A stretch of DNA of 64,000 nucleotides, taken from assembly GCA_938041035.1 (NCBI GenBank), contig CALHYX010000008.1, positions 46,698 through 110,697 on the forward strand, given 5' to 3'. The notes under the pieces are model-generated. The model was not told the origin of the DNA. It searched no databases and saw only the letters and a program-made list of their open reading frames with translations. Shown in pieces: positions 34,035-41,800 of the stretch (position 1 is its first letter; each line of letters starts with the position of its first letter). Made by a program: the position numbers and the translations under genes. The stretch is from an uncultured Acidimicrobiales bacterium (GTDB lineage: Bacteria; Actinomycetota; Acidimicrobiia; Acidimicrobiales; SHLQ01).

Positions 34035-34520
34035 TCAGCGGCGTTCAGCCCGCATGGTCGCCGGGTCCTTGCCCAACGCGGCGTAGGAGAACGTGCGCGG
34101 CTCGGTCCACGGGTCGGCCAGCCACTCCGCCACCGGCTCGCGCACCCACTGCGGACCGGTGCCGAGCAGGTCGGTGGCCGTGTCCTCCGGGCAAAACCGC
34201 GCTTCTTCCACGATGCCGTCCGGGTCGTCGATAGCCAGCTCGCCCGACCACGACAGGGCCCGGTAGGCCTCGACGGCCAAGCGACTGCCGAGATCCACGA
34301 AGTCGACCTCCACCACATAGGCGAGCGCCGACCAGGAATCGACGGTCAACCCCGTCTCCTCCGCGACCTCGCGACCGAGGGCGCCGAGCGCCGATTCACC
34401 GGGATCGATAACGCCACCGGGCGGGCTCCAGTCGAGGGATCCGTTCCGGCGGCGATTGCTCACCAACAACAGTCCTTCGTCGGACTCGACGATCGCTCCG
34501 GCTACAGCCCAGTGATGCAC
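34035..34520 (-). CDS. NUDIX hydrolase
   Basis: The 161-residue protein has a complete NUDIX box GGVIDPGESALGALGREVAE followed by ETGL, matching GX5EX7REUXEEXGU. The N-terminus HHWAVAGAIVESDEGLLLVS is the usual first strand. Substrates of this superfamily are nucleoside diphosphate derivatives. It lies directly upstream of dinB, suggesting a link to nucleotide-pool cleaning during translesion synthesis, but this is inference from context. Confidence 0.88.
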   Translation of the reverse strand: MHHWAVAGAIVESDEGLLLVSNRRRNGSLDWSPPGGVIDPGESALGALGREVAEETGLTVDSWSALAYVVEVDFVDLGSRLAVEAYRALSWSGELAIDDPDGIVEEARFCPEDTATDLLGTGPQWVREPVAEWLADPWTEPRTFSYAALGKDPATMRAERR

Positions 34521-34565
34521 ACCCCGTGCTTAGCACCCGGCGGCGGATGACCGCAGCAGCGCGGG

Positions 34566-35324
34566 TTACTCGCGTTCGAGGGTGACCGCTTCGCCGATCT
34601 CGACGCCGAGGTCGGCGCGCGGCACGGAGTCGCGTTCGAGCGTCACCGGTTCGCCGATGTCCACGGCCGGAACCGACGCGACGACCGGAGCGGTGGTGCT
34701 GATCTCGAGCGACGGACCGCCGCCACCGATGGGACCGGCGTCGCCGGCGCTGCGAACCATGACCAGACCACCCACGGCGGTGACCCCGACGAGTAGGCCG
34801 GCGAGCGGCACCATGAGCGATTTCTTGAAGCGACGAGCGTTGGTCGTCACGGCTTCGGACGGGTTGCCCATCAGGTCGAGAAGTTCTTCTTCGACGTGGG
34901 CGGCGTTGCGTTCCAGCGCGAGGGCGAGTACGTCCACGTCGATCTGGCGCAACGGAACGGGGGTGCCCACGGGAACGTCGCGGAGCGTGTGGACCAGGGC
35001 GAGGTAGCGGGAGAGCAGAATCTCGCCCGGCTCACCCTCGTCCAGCGACACCTTGCGTTCGGCGATGGCGATCGTGCCCTCGCCGACATCGATGATCAGT
35101 TCGCTGCGCAACGGGGCGATCTCGTCGGCGTCGACGCCGTAGACCGCGCCGATCATCGCAACCGTGGCCTCGTCCAGCGGGCACAGGCCGCTCTCGATCG
35201 CATCGAGGTCCGTGGCGCTCAGACCGTGCAGTTCCGCGAGCTCGGGCATGGTCCAGCCCAGCTCCTCGCGCCGGTGGCGGAGGATCTTGCCCAATCGAAC
35301 GGGCGGGATGAGGTCAGTCGTCAT
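34566..35324 (-). CDS. HTH (Xre-type) protein with one membrane span
   Basis: This 252-residue protein has an N-terminal Xre helix-turn-helix (RLGKILRHRREELGWTMPEL, then LHGLSATDLDAIESG), a central regulatory segment, one membrane span near residues 166-186 (SLMVPLAGLLVGVTAVGGLV) and an outside tail. The tail has two copies of a motif, IGEPVTLERD and IGEAVTLERE. The layout (cytoplasmic HTH, span, outer tail) resembles RodZ or membrane-bound regulators. The ATG at 35324 is used; a second ATG three codons upstream is possible. The target is unknown. Confidence 0.75.
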   Translation of the reverse strand: MTTDLIPPVRLGKILRHRREELGWTMPELAELHGLSATDLDAIESGLCPLDEATVAMIGAVYGVDADEIAPLRSELIIDVGEGTIAIAERKVSLDEGEPGEILLSRYLALVHTLRDVPVGTPVPLRQIDVDVLALALERNAAHVEEELLDLMGNPSEAVTTNARRFKKSLMVPLAGLLVGVTAVGGLVMVRSAGDAGPIGGGGPSLEISTTAPVVASVPAVDIGEPVTLERDSVPRADLGVEIGEAVTLERE

Positions 35325-35387
35325 TGCACCCACGGTGCACCTATCGGCGAGTCGACCGACAAAGTTGAGCGACTGGCGTGAGAAATG

Positions 35388-36107
35388 TCAGGACCGGCGA
35401 AAAACGCGGTCGCGCACGCCCCACCAGGTGACCAGGGTGAGGGCCTCGACGATGATCTTTCCGGACATCTTCGACGTCCCGAGCACCCGGTCGGTAAAGG
35501 CGATGGGCACCTCGACGATGCGACCGCCCAGCCGGTCGATCTGGTACGCCATTTCGATCTGGAAGCCGTACCCATCGGCCTTGACGCTGTCGAGGTCGAC
35601 CTTGGCGAGGGTTTCGGCCCGGTAGGCCCGGTAACCCGACGTGGCGTCCTTCAGGCCGAGGCCGAGCACGGCCGAGGCGTACTGGTTGCCCCACTTGCTG
35701 AGCAGCCGGCGCCGCAGCGACCACGCGGGGATGCTGCCCCCGGGAATGTAGCGACTGCCGATGGCCAGCGAAGCGTTGTCGGCGATCGGCGCGACCAACC
35801 ACGGTAAGGCGGAGGGGTCGTGTTGCAGGTCGGAGTCCATCTCGACCAAGACGTCAAAACCCTGCTCGATGCCGTGGCGGAAGCCCCGCCGGTAGGCCGA
35901 CCCCAGACCCTGCTTGCCTTCTCGCCGTATGACCTCGATGCGCCCCATCTCGTCGTTGAGGCCCTCGGCGATGTCCGCCGTGCCGTCGGGGCTGCCGTCG
36001 TCGACAACCAGAATCGACACGTCCGGTGAGTGCTGCCGGATGATCCGGATCACCGTCTCGATGTTTTCCGCTTCCTGATACGTCGGGAGCACGACGAGGG
36101 TTTGCAC
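35388..36107 (-). CDS. Polyprenol monophosphomannose synthase (GT2)
   Basis: The 239-residue GT2 glycosyltransferase resembles actinobacterial Ppm1 and dolichol-phosphate mannose synthase. Motifs are LVVLPTYQEAENIETVIR, ILVVDDGSPDGTADIAE, KQGLGSAYRRGFRHGIEQGF, the DxD-type VEMDSDLQHDP, and GGSIPAWSLRRRLLSKWGN with DATSGYRAYRAE. It should transfer mannose from GDP-mannose to polyprenol phosphate for lipoglycan or glycoprotein synthesis. No C-terminal membrane spans are present. The GTG at 36107 is chosen because a TANNNT box lies 7 bases upstream. Confidence 0.9.
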   Translation of the reverse strand: MQTLVVLPTYQEAENIETVIRIIRQHSPDVSILVVDDGSPDGTADIAEGLNDEMGRIEVIRREGKQGLGSAYRRGFRHGIEQGFDVLVEMDSDLQHDPSALPWLVAPIADNASLAIGSRYIPGGSIPAWSLRRRLLSKWGNQYASAVLGLGLKDATSGYRAYRAETLAKVDLDSVKADGYGFQIEMAYQIDRLGGRIVEVPIAFTDRVLGTSKMSGKIIVEALTLVTWWGVRDRVFRRS

Positions 36108-36114
36108 GTCGGTG

Positions 36115-36120
36115 ACTCTA
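36115..36120 (-). promoter_or_regulatory. Putative leaderless -10 box for the mannose synthase gene
   Basis: TAGAGT on the minus strand ends 7 bases before the GTG at 36107. It is divergent from the box at 36155, with the two promoters only about 35 bp apart. Confidence 0.5.
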
Positions 36121-36154
36121 GTGGCCGACCTCGTGTGATCGGCGCTCTCCGCCC

Positions 36155-36160
36155 TACGCT
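36155..36160 (+). promoter_or_regulatory. Putative leaderless -10 box for the 104-residue membrane protein
   Basis: TACGCT ends 6 bases before the GTG at 36167. Confidence 0.5.
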
Positions 36161-36166
36161 GGCCGG

Positions 36167-36481
36167 GTGGACGAAGCCGAACCGTCACCGCCGTCTCGAC
36201 CCGTATCGTCGAATCTGGCCTCGGCCGCGCCTTCGACGGGCGCCCGGGCGCTGGCCATCCTGGCGATCCTCATCGCGGGTGCCGCCGGCGGGCTCATCGG
36301 GTTCGGGTTCATCGACCTCCAGTGCGACGATGGCTGCAGCACCGCCGCCGCACTGGGCGGGCTCGTCGGTGCGGTGATCTGTGCGTTCGGCGTCGCGGTG
36401 GTCGCGGTACTCACCCTGCGGGCGATGGGCGAATGGTCGGCGTTGGAAGCCCAAAAAGAGCGCACCGAACGCGCCGACTGA
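36167..36481 (+). CDS. Small membrane protein, unknown function
   Basis: I do not recognise a family. The 104-residue protein has a Pro/Ser-rich N-terminus and two membrane spans (about residues 26-48, ALAILAILIAGAAGGLIGFG, and 62-86, ALGGLVGAVICAFGVAVVAV). They are separated by a short loop with two cysteines (DLQCDDGCST), and a charged C-terminus follows. The coding call is supported by codon bias and by a leaderless-type promoter directly upstream. It precedes the monophosphatase gene by 50 bp on the same strand. Confidence 0.7.
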   Translation: MDEAEPSPPSRPVSSNLASAAPSTGARALAILAILIAGAAGGLIGFGFIDLQCDDGCSTAAALGGLVGAVICAFGVAVVAVLTLRAMGEWSALEAQKERTERAD

Positions 36482-36531
36482 CCGCCCCCGCCCCTCCCAA
36501 CGAAGAGCCCGACCCCGACCGGACCGAGAGC

Positions 36532-37359
36532 ATGAGCACGACCGATCGCGAATCCGACCTGTTGACCCTGGCGCTCGGCGTGGTGGCCGACGTCACCCCC
36601 GAGCTGGTGCGCGCCCGCCGCGACGACACCATCACGGTCGACACCAAGTCGTCCGACACCGACCTGGTCACCCAGATGGACCAATGGTCGGAGAACCAGT
36701 TGGTGGACCGACTCCTGGCGGCCCGCCCCGACGACGGCATCCTCGGTGAGGAGGGCACGAGCCGCGACGGCACCTCGGGCGTCCGCTGGATCATCGACCC
36801 GATCGACGGCACCACCAACTACCTCTACGACCTGCCCGGCTACTCCGTGTCCGTGGCCGCTGAGATCGACGGCGAAATGGCCGTTGGCATCGTCGCCGAC
36901 CCGGTGCGCAACGAAACCTACACGGCACTGCGCGGCCGGGGGGCGTTCCGCAACGGAGCCCCGGTTGCGGTCGCGGAGCCGCCCGATCTGCGATCAGCCC
37001 TGGTCGGGTCCGGTTTCTCCTACGACGGCGACCGTCGCCGGGGCCAGGCCCGCGTGCTGGAGAGCCTGCTGCCCCGCATACGCGATCTGCGCCGAAACGG
37101 CGGCGCGGCGGTCGACCTCGCGTCGGTCGCCAGCGGACGGCTCGACGCGTTCTTCGAGTTCGGCCTGTCGCCGTGGGACATCGCCGCCGGCGGGCTGATC
37201 GCCATCGAGGCGGGCGCGGTGTTGACCGATCTCGACGGAGCGCCGAGTTGGACCGGAACGGTCGTCTGCGCCGCCCCGCGCACCCACGAGTGGCTGCTCG
37301 CGGCGCTCACCGACGCCGGAGCGATCGTCGAATACGGCACCGGCGAATCGGCGGGCTGA
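36532..37359 (+). CDS. suhB: Inositol-1-monophosphatase family protein
   Basis: This Mg-dependent sugar or inositol phosphatase has 275 residues. Metal-site motifs are GILGEEGT near residue 68, WIIDPIDGTTNYLYDLP near residue 86 and SPWDIAAGGLIAIEAGA near residue 215. VGSGFSYD and RRNGGAAVDLASVASG are also family features. In actinobacteria such enzymes act on myo-inositol-1-phosphate or histidinol phosphate; the exact substrate cannot be told. It could support phosphatidylinositol synthesis used by the PimB-like enzyme encoded at 49.9 kb. Confidence 0.88.
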   Translation: MSTTDRESDLLTLALGVVADVTPELVRARRDDTITVDTKSSDTDLVTQMDQWSENQLVDRLLAARPDDGILGEEGTSRDGTSGVRWIIDPIDGTTNYLYDLPGYSVSVAAEIDGEMAVGIVADPVRNETYTALRGRGAFRNGAPVAVAEPPDLRSALVGSGFSYDGDRRRGQARVLESLLPRIRDLRRNGGAAVDLASVASGRLDAFFEFGLSPWDIAAGGLIAIEAGAVLTDLDGAPSWTGTVVCAAPRTHEWLLAALTDAGAIVEYGTGESAG

Positions 37360-37414
37360 CGGCGCCTGGGCGTGCGATGGGTGCCAGTGGCGCCCATCGG
37401 GGTCGTATATGAGG

Positions 37415-37420
37415 CACAAT
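37415..37420 (+). promoter_or_regulatory. Putative leaderless -10 box for mtrA
   Basis: CACAAT, a weaker -10 match, ends 7 bases before the GTG at 37428. Confidence 0.35.
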
Positions 37421-37427
37421 CTTGGTC

Positions 37428-38108
37428 GTGGGTACCCGCATTCTTGCTGTCGAAGACGATGAACGCATCCGCACCGCGGTCCGCCTGGCTCTCGAAGACG
37501 AGGGATGGGAGGTCACCGAGGCCGACAACGGCGAGGACGCGCTCGCCGCGTTCTCCCGGCAGCCGACCGACGTGGTGCTGATCGACATCATGTTGCCCGG
37601 TATCGACGGATTCGAAGTCTGCCGGTCGATCCGGCGCACGAGCGATGTCCCGATCGTGATGGTCACCGCCCGGGCCGACACCCACGACGTGGTCGCGGGG
37701 CTCGAAGCCGGGGCCGACGACTACCTCACCAAGCCCTTTGCCCCGAAGGAACTTTCGGCCCGCATTCGCGCGCTGCTCCGCCGGGTCCGCACCTCGGACA
37801 CCGGTTCCAGCCACATGACCTTCGGCGACCTCGAGATCATCCCCGAAGAAGGGGTCGTCCGGCGCGGCGGCGAAGAGGTGCACCTGACCAAGACCGAGTT
37901 TCGCCTGCTCGTCGAGCTCGCCTCGAGCCCCGGGCGGGTGTTCAGCCGGGAGGTGCTGCTCGAACGGGTGTGGGGTTACGGCTACTTCGGTGACGGCCGT
38001 TTGGTCGACGTGCACATCCGGCGACTCCGCACGAAGGTCGAGGCCGACCCGGCCGACCCCAAGCATGTCGTGACCGTGCGCGGCCTCGGTTACAAGCTCC
38101 AGACCTGA
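37428..38108 (+). CDS. mtrA: OmpR-family response regulator, MtrA-like
   Basis: This 226-residue DNA-binding regulator has a receiver domain with the acidic pocket EDD (residues 9-11), phospho-acceptor Asp53 in VLIDIMLPGIDG, Thr in MVTARADT and Lys in YLTKPFAPKELSARIRALLR. A winged-helix domain follows (LTKTEFRLLVELASSPGRVF, RLVDVHIRRLRTKVE, VRGLGYKL). The match to mycobacterial MtrA and the downstream mtrB and lpqB-like genes support the name. MtrA in actinobacteria controls division and wall hydrolase genes. The GTG at 37428 is preferred to a TTG two codons earlier. Confidence 0.88.
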   Translation: MGTRILAVEDDERIRTAVRLALEDEGWEVTEADNGEDALAAFSRQPTDVVLIDIMLPGIDGFEVCRSIRRTSDVPIVMVTARADTHDVVAGLEAGADDYLTKPFAPKELSARIRALLRRVRTSDTGSSHMTFGDLEIIPEEGVVRRGGEEVHLTKTEFRLLVELASSPGRVFSREVLLERVWGYGYFGDGRLVDVHIRRLRTKVEADPADPKHVVTVRGLGYKLQT

Positions 38109-38121
38109 GCCCGGCGACATC

Positions 38122-39516
38122 ATGAGCGACGCCCGGCCCGGCACGAGCCTGCGGACCCGGATCAGTCTGGCGTTTGGTCTCGGCGCCCTCCTGCTCACCG
38201 CGCTGTTCGCGGTTGTCACGCTGGCCCTGACCCGCCAGCTGCTGGTCGACGCCCGCGAAAACGGTGCTCGCCAAATCGCCATCAACAACGCCATCCGAGT
38301 GAAGGCCCGGCTCGGCCCCGACGTCGACCTCACCGCCATTCTCGCCAACCTCTCCACCACCGAAGGCTCTCGCCCGCTCGTGCGCCTGGGCGACGTCACC
38401 GAGGGCTCGAACGTGCAGGAGTTCGGGCCCGACGACATTCCGACCGACGTCAGCTCGCAGGTCAGCGACGGGGCGGCGGCCACCATGAAGGTGCGGCTCG
38501 ACGGCGTGCCGACGCTGGTCATCGGCGTGCCGATTCCCGGCTTCGACGCCGACTACTACGAGGCCGTGTCGTTGTCGGAGACCGAGAGCACGCTGCGCAC
38601 GCTGTCGTTCATCCTCGTGGGCGGCACGCTGGGCATCACCGCGCTCGGCGCGGTCCTCGGCCAGTGGGCCAGCCGCCGCACCCTCATACCGCTCTACAGC
38701 GTGTCGAACGCGGCCGAGGCCATCGCCGGCGGACGGCTCGACACCCGGCTCGAACCGCCGGCGGACGCCGAGCTCGCATCCTTCGCCAGTTCCTTCAACG
38801 ACATGGCTGGAGCCCTCGAGGAACGCATCCAACGAGATGCCCGGTTCGCCTCCGAGGTGAGCCACGAACTGCGCTCGCCACTCATGACGCTGGCCGCCTC
38901 GGTCGAGGTGCTCGAAAACCATCGTTCGACCATGCCCGAGCGGGCGTCGACCGCTCTCGACCTGCTCAGCGACGACGTGCAGCGATTCCAGCAACTGGTC
39001 GAGGACCTGTTGGAGATCTCCAAGTTCGACGTGGGCACGGCGTCGCTCGAACTCGACGCCGTCCAGGCGGTCGAGTTTGTCCGCCAGGCCACCCAGGTCA
39101 TGTCGCGCGATCCCGTTCCCGTCGTCTATGACCGCCAGGTCGAAGAAGCCATCATCATGGCCGACAAACGGCGGCTGGCCCAGGTGATGCAGAACCTGAT
39201 CGACAACGCCCGCAAGTACGCCGATGGCGCCACCCGCATCGAGGTCACCGGCTCCGAGACCTCCATCCAGATCGCCGTCGAGGACGGCGGCCCCGGCGTG
39301 CCGGTCGCCGAACGCGATGTCATTTTCGATCGGTTCTCCCGCGGCGGTGCCGGCGGCCGGCGCGGCAGCGACACCGGCGTGGGTCTGGGTCTATCGCTCG
39401 TGGCCGAACACGTGCGTCTGCACGACGGCCGGGTGTGGGTCGAGGATCGCCTCGACGGCGCGCCGGGTGCCCGATTCGTCGTCGAACTACCGCGCGACCT
39501 CCAGGTGGCTCAGTGA
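38122..39516 (+). CDS. mtrB: Sensor histidine kinase, MtrB-like
   Basis: This 464-residue membrane kinase has two spans (about residues 14-36 and 163-183), an outside sensor of about 125 residues, a HAMP domain (SRRTLIPLYSVSNAAEAIAG), the phospho-accepting His in FASEVSHELRSPLMTLAASV near residue 250, and the ATPase boxes N (QVMQNLIDNARKYADG), G1 (VEDGGPGVP) and G2 (GSDTGVGLGLSLVAEHVRLH). It lies 13 bp after mtrA and overlaps the lipoprotein gene by one base. The sensor is shorter than mycobacterial MtrB's. The signal is unknown. Confidence 0.9.
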   Translation: MSDARPGTSLRTRISLAFGLGALLLTALFAVVTLALTRQLLVDARENGARQIAINNAIRVKARLGPDVDLTAILANLSTTEGSRPLVRLGDVTEGSNVQEFGPDDIPTDVSSQVSDGAAATMKVRLDGVPTLVIGVPIPGFDADYYEAVSLSETESTLRTLSFILVGGTLGITALGAVLGQWASRRTLIPLYSVSNAAEAIAGGRLDTRLEPPADAELASFASSFNDMAGALEERIQRDARFASEVSHELRSPLMTLAASVEVLENHRSTMPERASTALDLLSDDVQRFQQLVEDLLEISKFDVGTASLELDAVQAVEFVRQATQVMSRDPVPVVYDRQVEEAIIMADKRRLAQVMQNLIDNARKYADGATRIEVTGSETSIQIAVEDGGPGVPVAERDVIFDRFSRGGAGGRRGSDTGVGLGLSLVAEHVRLHDGRVWVEDRLDGAPGARFVVELPRDLQVAQ

Positions 39517-40217
39517 TGATCCGGCGAACCGCGTTCGTCGTCCTGCTGGCCCTCTTCGCGGTCGCCTGCTCGGTACCGACCGACGACGCGGCCCTGGTGA
39601 TCAACTCCGAGGATCTGCCGGAGGAGCTCCAGGCCGGGCTGGCCACGACCACCATTCCGGCGCCGGTCAACACCGAAACGGTCATCGTGTTTTTCGTGCG
39701 CGACGGCGGCGACGGGACCGAGCCGATCCTACAGCCGGTGGAGCGCCCGGCCCGCCGCAACATTCTTCGCTTCGCCATCGAGGCGTTGTTGAGCAGCGAG
39801 CGCACCGAAGAGGAACTTCAGGAAGGATTGTTCAACCCGTTGGCCGGCTCCGGGTCCGATGACCCCGACGCCGAGCGCGAAGTCATCGAACTACTCGGAA
39901 TCGAACGGCCGGAGGGCCAAACGAGCACCGCGATCCTCGATCTCAGCGGATTCCTGCCCGGCGACCTCGTCGGCCTGGAGCAGGCGTTTGCCCAGCTGGC
40001 GTTCACCGCCCTCGCCTACAGCGGCGTCAACCGGGTCGGTATCAGGATCAATGGCGAGACCCAGCCGATCCCGACCGAGGACGAGGGCCTCAAGGACCTC
40101 GTCACTGAGGCGGACTTTCCGTCGCTCGACCCCGAGCGCGAAGACGCCGACACGGAGGACGGCGAAGACCCGTCGCCGACCACCACCGAGGCTTCGCCGA
40201 CCACCACGACGGGCTAG
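39516..40217 (+). CDS. GerMN-domain lipoprotein, short LpqB-like
   Basis: This 233-residue lipoprotein has a signal peptide MIRRTAFVVLLALFAVACSV with the lipobox AVAC, so the mature protein should be anchored at Cys. Residues about 40-185 resemble a GerMN domain (TVIVFFVRDG, ILRFAIEALLSS, STAILDLSGFLPGDLVGLEQ, QLAFTALAYSGVNRVGIRI). A Thr/Glu-rich tail ends TTTTG. In mycobacteria mtrB is followed by lpqB, a lipoprotein about 580 residues long with GerMN plus a beta-propeller; here the propeller is missing. By analogy it may modulate the kinase. Confidence 0.8.
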   Translation: MIRRTAFVVLLALFAVACSVPTDDAALVINSEDLPEELQAGLATTTIPAPVNTETVIVFFVRDGGDGTEPILQPVERPARRNILRFAIEALLSSERTEEELQEGLFNPLAGSGSDDPDAEREVIELLGIERPEGQTSTAILDLSGFLPGDLVGLEQAFAQLAFTALAYSGVNRVGIRINGETQPIPTEDEGLKDLVTEADFPSLDPEREDADTEDGEDPSPTTTEASPTTTTG

Positions 40218-40248
40218 CGCCGCGCCGGCGGTGCGGCCTTCGTGGCGA

Positions 40249-41763
40249 CTAACGCAGGCGGCGTCGTCCCCGACCGGTGCTGCGGCGCCGAGCGCTTCGC
40301 CGGCGAGGCCGGGTCGGTAGTGCTTGGGCCCGAGGCCGACTGCCACCCTTGGGCAGGGGGCCACCACTGGACGTCCAGTCGAACTGCACGCCCTGGCTCA
40401 TACCCGGGGCCTTGACCCGGAACAGGTCGGCGAGCGCCAACCCCAGGCCGCCGTAGCCGACCGGAGCGCGGGCGATGGGCACGCGCCGCCCGCCGATGTC
40501 CACGGTTCGGTGTTCGGGCTGCTGGCCGTCCTGGAGCCGACGGGAGCACTCCCGACACAACAGCGCGTCGAACGCACCGCCGTTCATCTCGATGGTTGCC
40601 GGCACGATCCCGGGACGATGCTGCGGGTCGAAGAAGCAGGTGCCTCGGCTGATGCGACCGCGGCGACCGGGAACGGGTTCGCGGTCATGCTCGATCACGA
40701 ATTCCTTGCTCGGAGCGACCGGCTTCTGCGGTGCCGGCGGGGGCTCGCGCCCATCGAGCTTGGCCGCGACCGTTTCGAGCCGCCAGCGGAGGTAGTCGGC
40801 CCGATCGGTGTGGGCCGCCAGCTCCGGGCCGGTCTCGGCGGTGTCGATCTCGGCTGCGAGCTCCTGGTAGTCCGTCGATGTGATCGCAAAGGTCTCGCGC
40901 AGCTCGTCGTCGTCGGACAGGCTCACCCGGTCGTTGAGGTCGTAGATCAATAGCGCGATCGCCGACACCTGGGCCTTGACCTCGTTGCGGGCCTTCTCGA
41001 GGTTCTCCTCCTGGCGCTTGGCGACCTTGCGGCGCGACCACCAGCCCAGCCCGATGAGGAACAACAGGGGAATGCCGAAGAAGAGCGCCAGAACCCCGAG
41101 GCCGGATCCCCCACCGCCGTCGGAGCTGGTCGCCGGTGTTTCGCTCGGCACCGGTGCGGGCTCGTCGGCATCGGTACCGGCACCGTCGTCGCGGCTCACG
41201 GTGCCGCCGTCGGAACCGCTGCCGGTGCCGCCGGAAGCGCCCGACGCGGTGAAGCTGCGTCCGGCTACCGAAGCGGTGAACGCGCCGATGACATCCGCGG
41301 TGCCGCTCTGCGCTCGGGCTGCGGTCACCGCGCTGTTCACGTCGTTGGGGAGGTACTCCGCACTCGCCGCGCCCACACTGTTCGGCGTCACGATCAAGAC
41401 GGTGTGCAGCGGCGAATCCGCCGGCAGCCGGTCCAGCACCGCGGCGGCGAACTCGCGGGCGGTCGAGTCGGCTTCGGCCGCCAGCACGGCGGTACCGACC
41501 CCATCGTCGGCGGCGGCGCTCGCCGCCGAGGTGACCACGTCGCTGCCGTCGGCGCCGTCCTCGATGACGAAACCACCGTCGATGAGCCCGTTGGCCACCT
41601 CGTCGGCAAAATTGGCCTGGGCCGCGATCGGGGCGGCGAGCCCCAACGCCACCACCAGCCCGGCGACCAGCGCGATGAGCAACGAGGCCCAACGCGACCG
41701 GCGGGGGGTCACGGCAGAAGCGTCGTGAGGACAGGTGAGGGAGGAATCGGTGCGGCCCAACAT
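40249..41763 (-). CDS. TPM-like membrane protein with Cys-containing cytoplasmic domain
   Basis: I recognise only the outline. The 504-residue protein has a signal or first membrane segment (SLLIALVAGLVVALGLAAPI), an outside domain of about 130 residues, a Gly/Ser/Asp-rich linker, a second span (LGVLALFFGIPLLFLIGLGW) and a basic coiled-coil region (RRKVAKRQEENLEKARNEVK). A cytoplasmic domain follows, with CFFDPQHRPG and ALLCRECSRRL (possible zinc site), and an Arg-rich tail. The outer part resembles Rv1476/TPM-type domains seen in actinobacteria. The ATG at 41763 follows a TACGCT box by 9 bases. Function unknown. Confidence 0.75.
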   Translation of the reverse strand: MLGRTDSSLTCPHDASAVTPRRSRWASLLIALVAGLVVALGLAAPIAAQANFADEVANGLIDGGFVIEDGADGSDVVTSAASAAADDGVGTAVLAAEADSTAREFAAAVLDRLPADSPLHTVLIVTPNSVGAASAEYLPNDVNSAVTAARAQSGTADVIGAFTASVAGRSFTASGASGGTGSGSDGGTVSRDDGAGTDADEPAPVPSETPATSSDGGGGSGLGVLALFFGIPLLFLIGLGWWSRRKVAKRQEENLEKARNEVKAQVSAIALLIYDLNDRVSLSDDDELRETFAITSTDYQELAAEIDTAETGPELAAHTDRADYLRWRLETVAAKLDGREPPPAPQKPVAPSKEFVIEHDREPVPGRRGRISRGTCFFDPQHRPGIVPATIEMNGGAFDALLCRECSRRLQDGQQPEHRTVDIGGRRVPIARAPVGYGGLGLALADLFRVKAPGMSQGVQFDWTSSGGPLPKGGSRPRAQALPTRPRRRSARRRSTGRGRRRLR

Positions 41764-41800
41764 CGATCGCAAAGCGTAGTCGGGGGTGGATCCGTTCGGG

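Noticed and set aside
34033..34600. LexA box upstream of the dinB operon
   Set aside because: No sequence close to TCGAAC-N4-GTTCGA was found in the region; regulation by LexA is not supported here.
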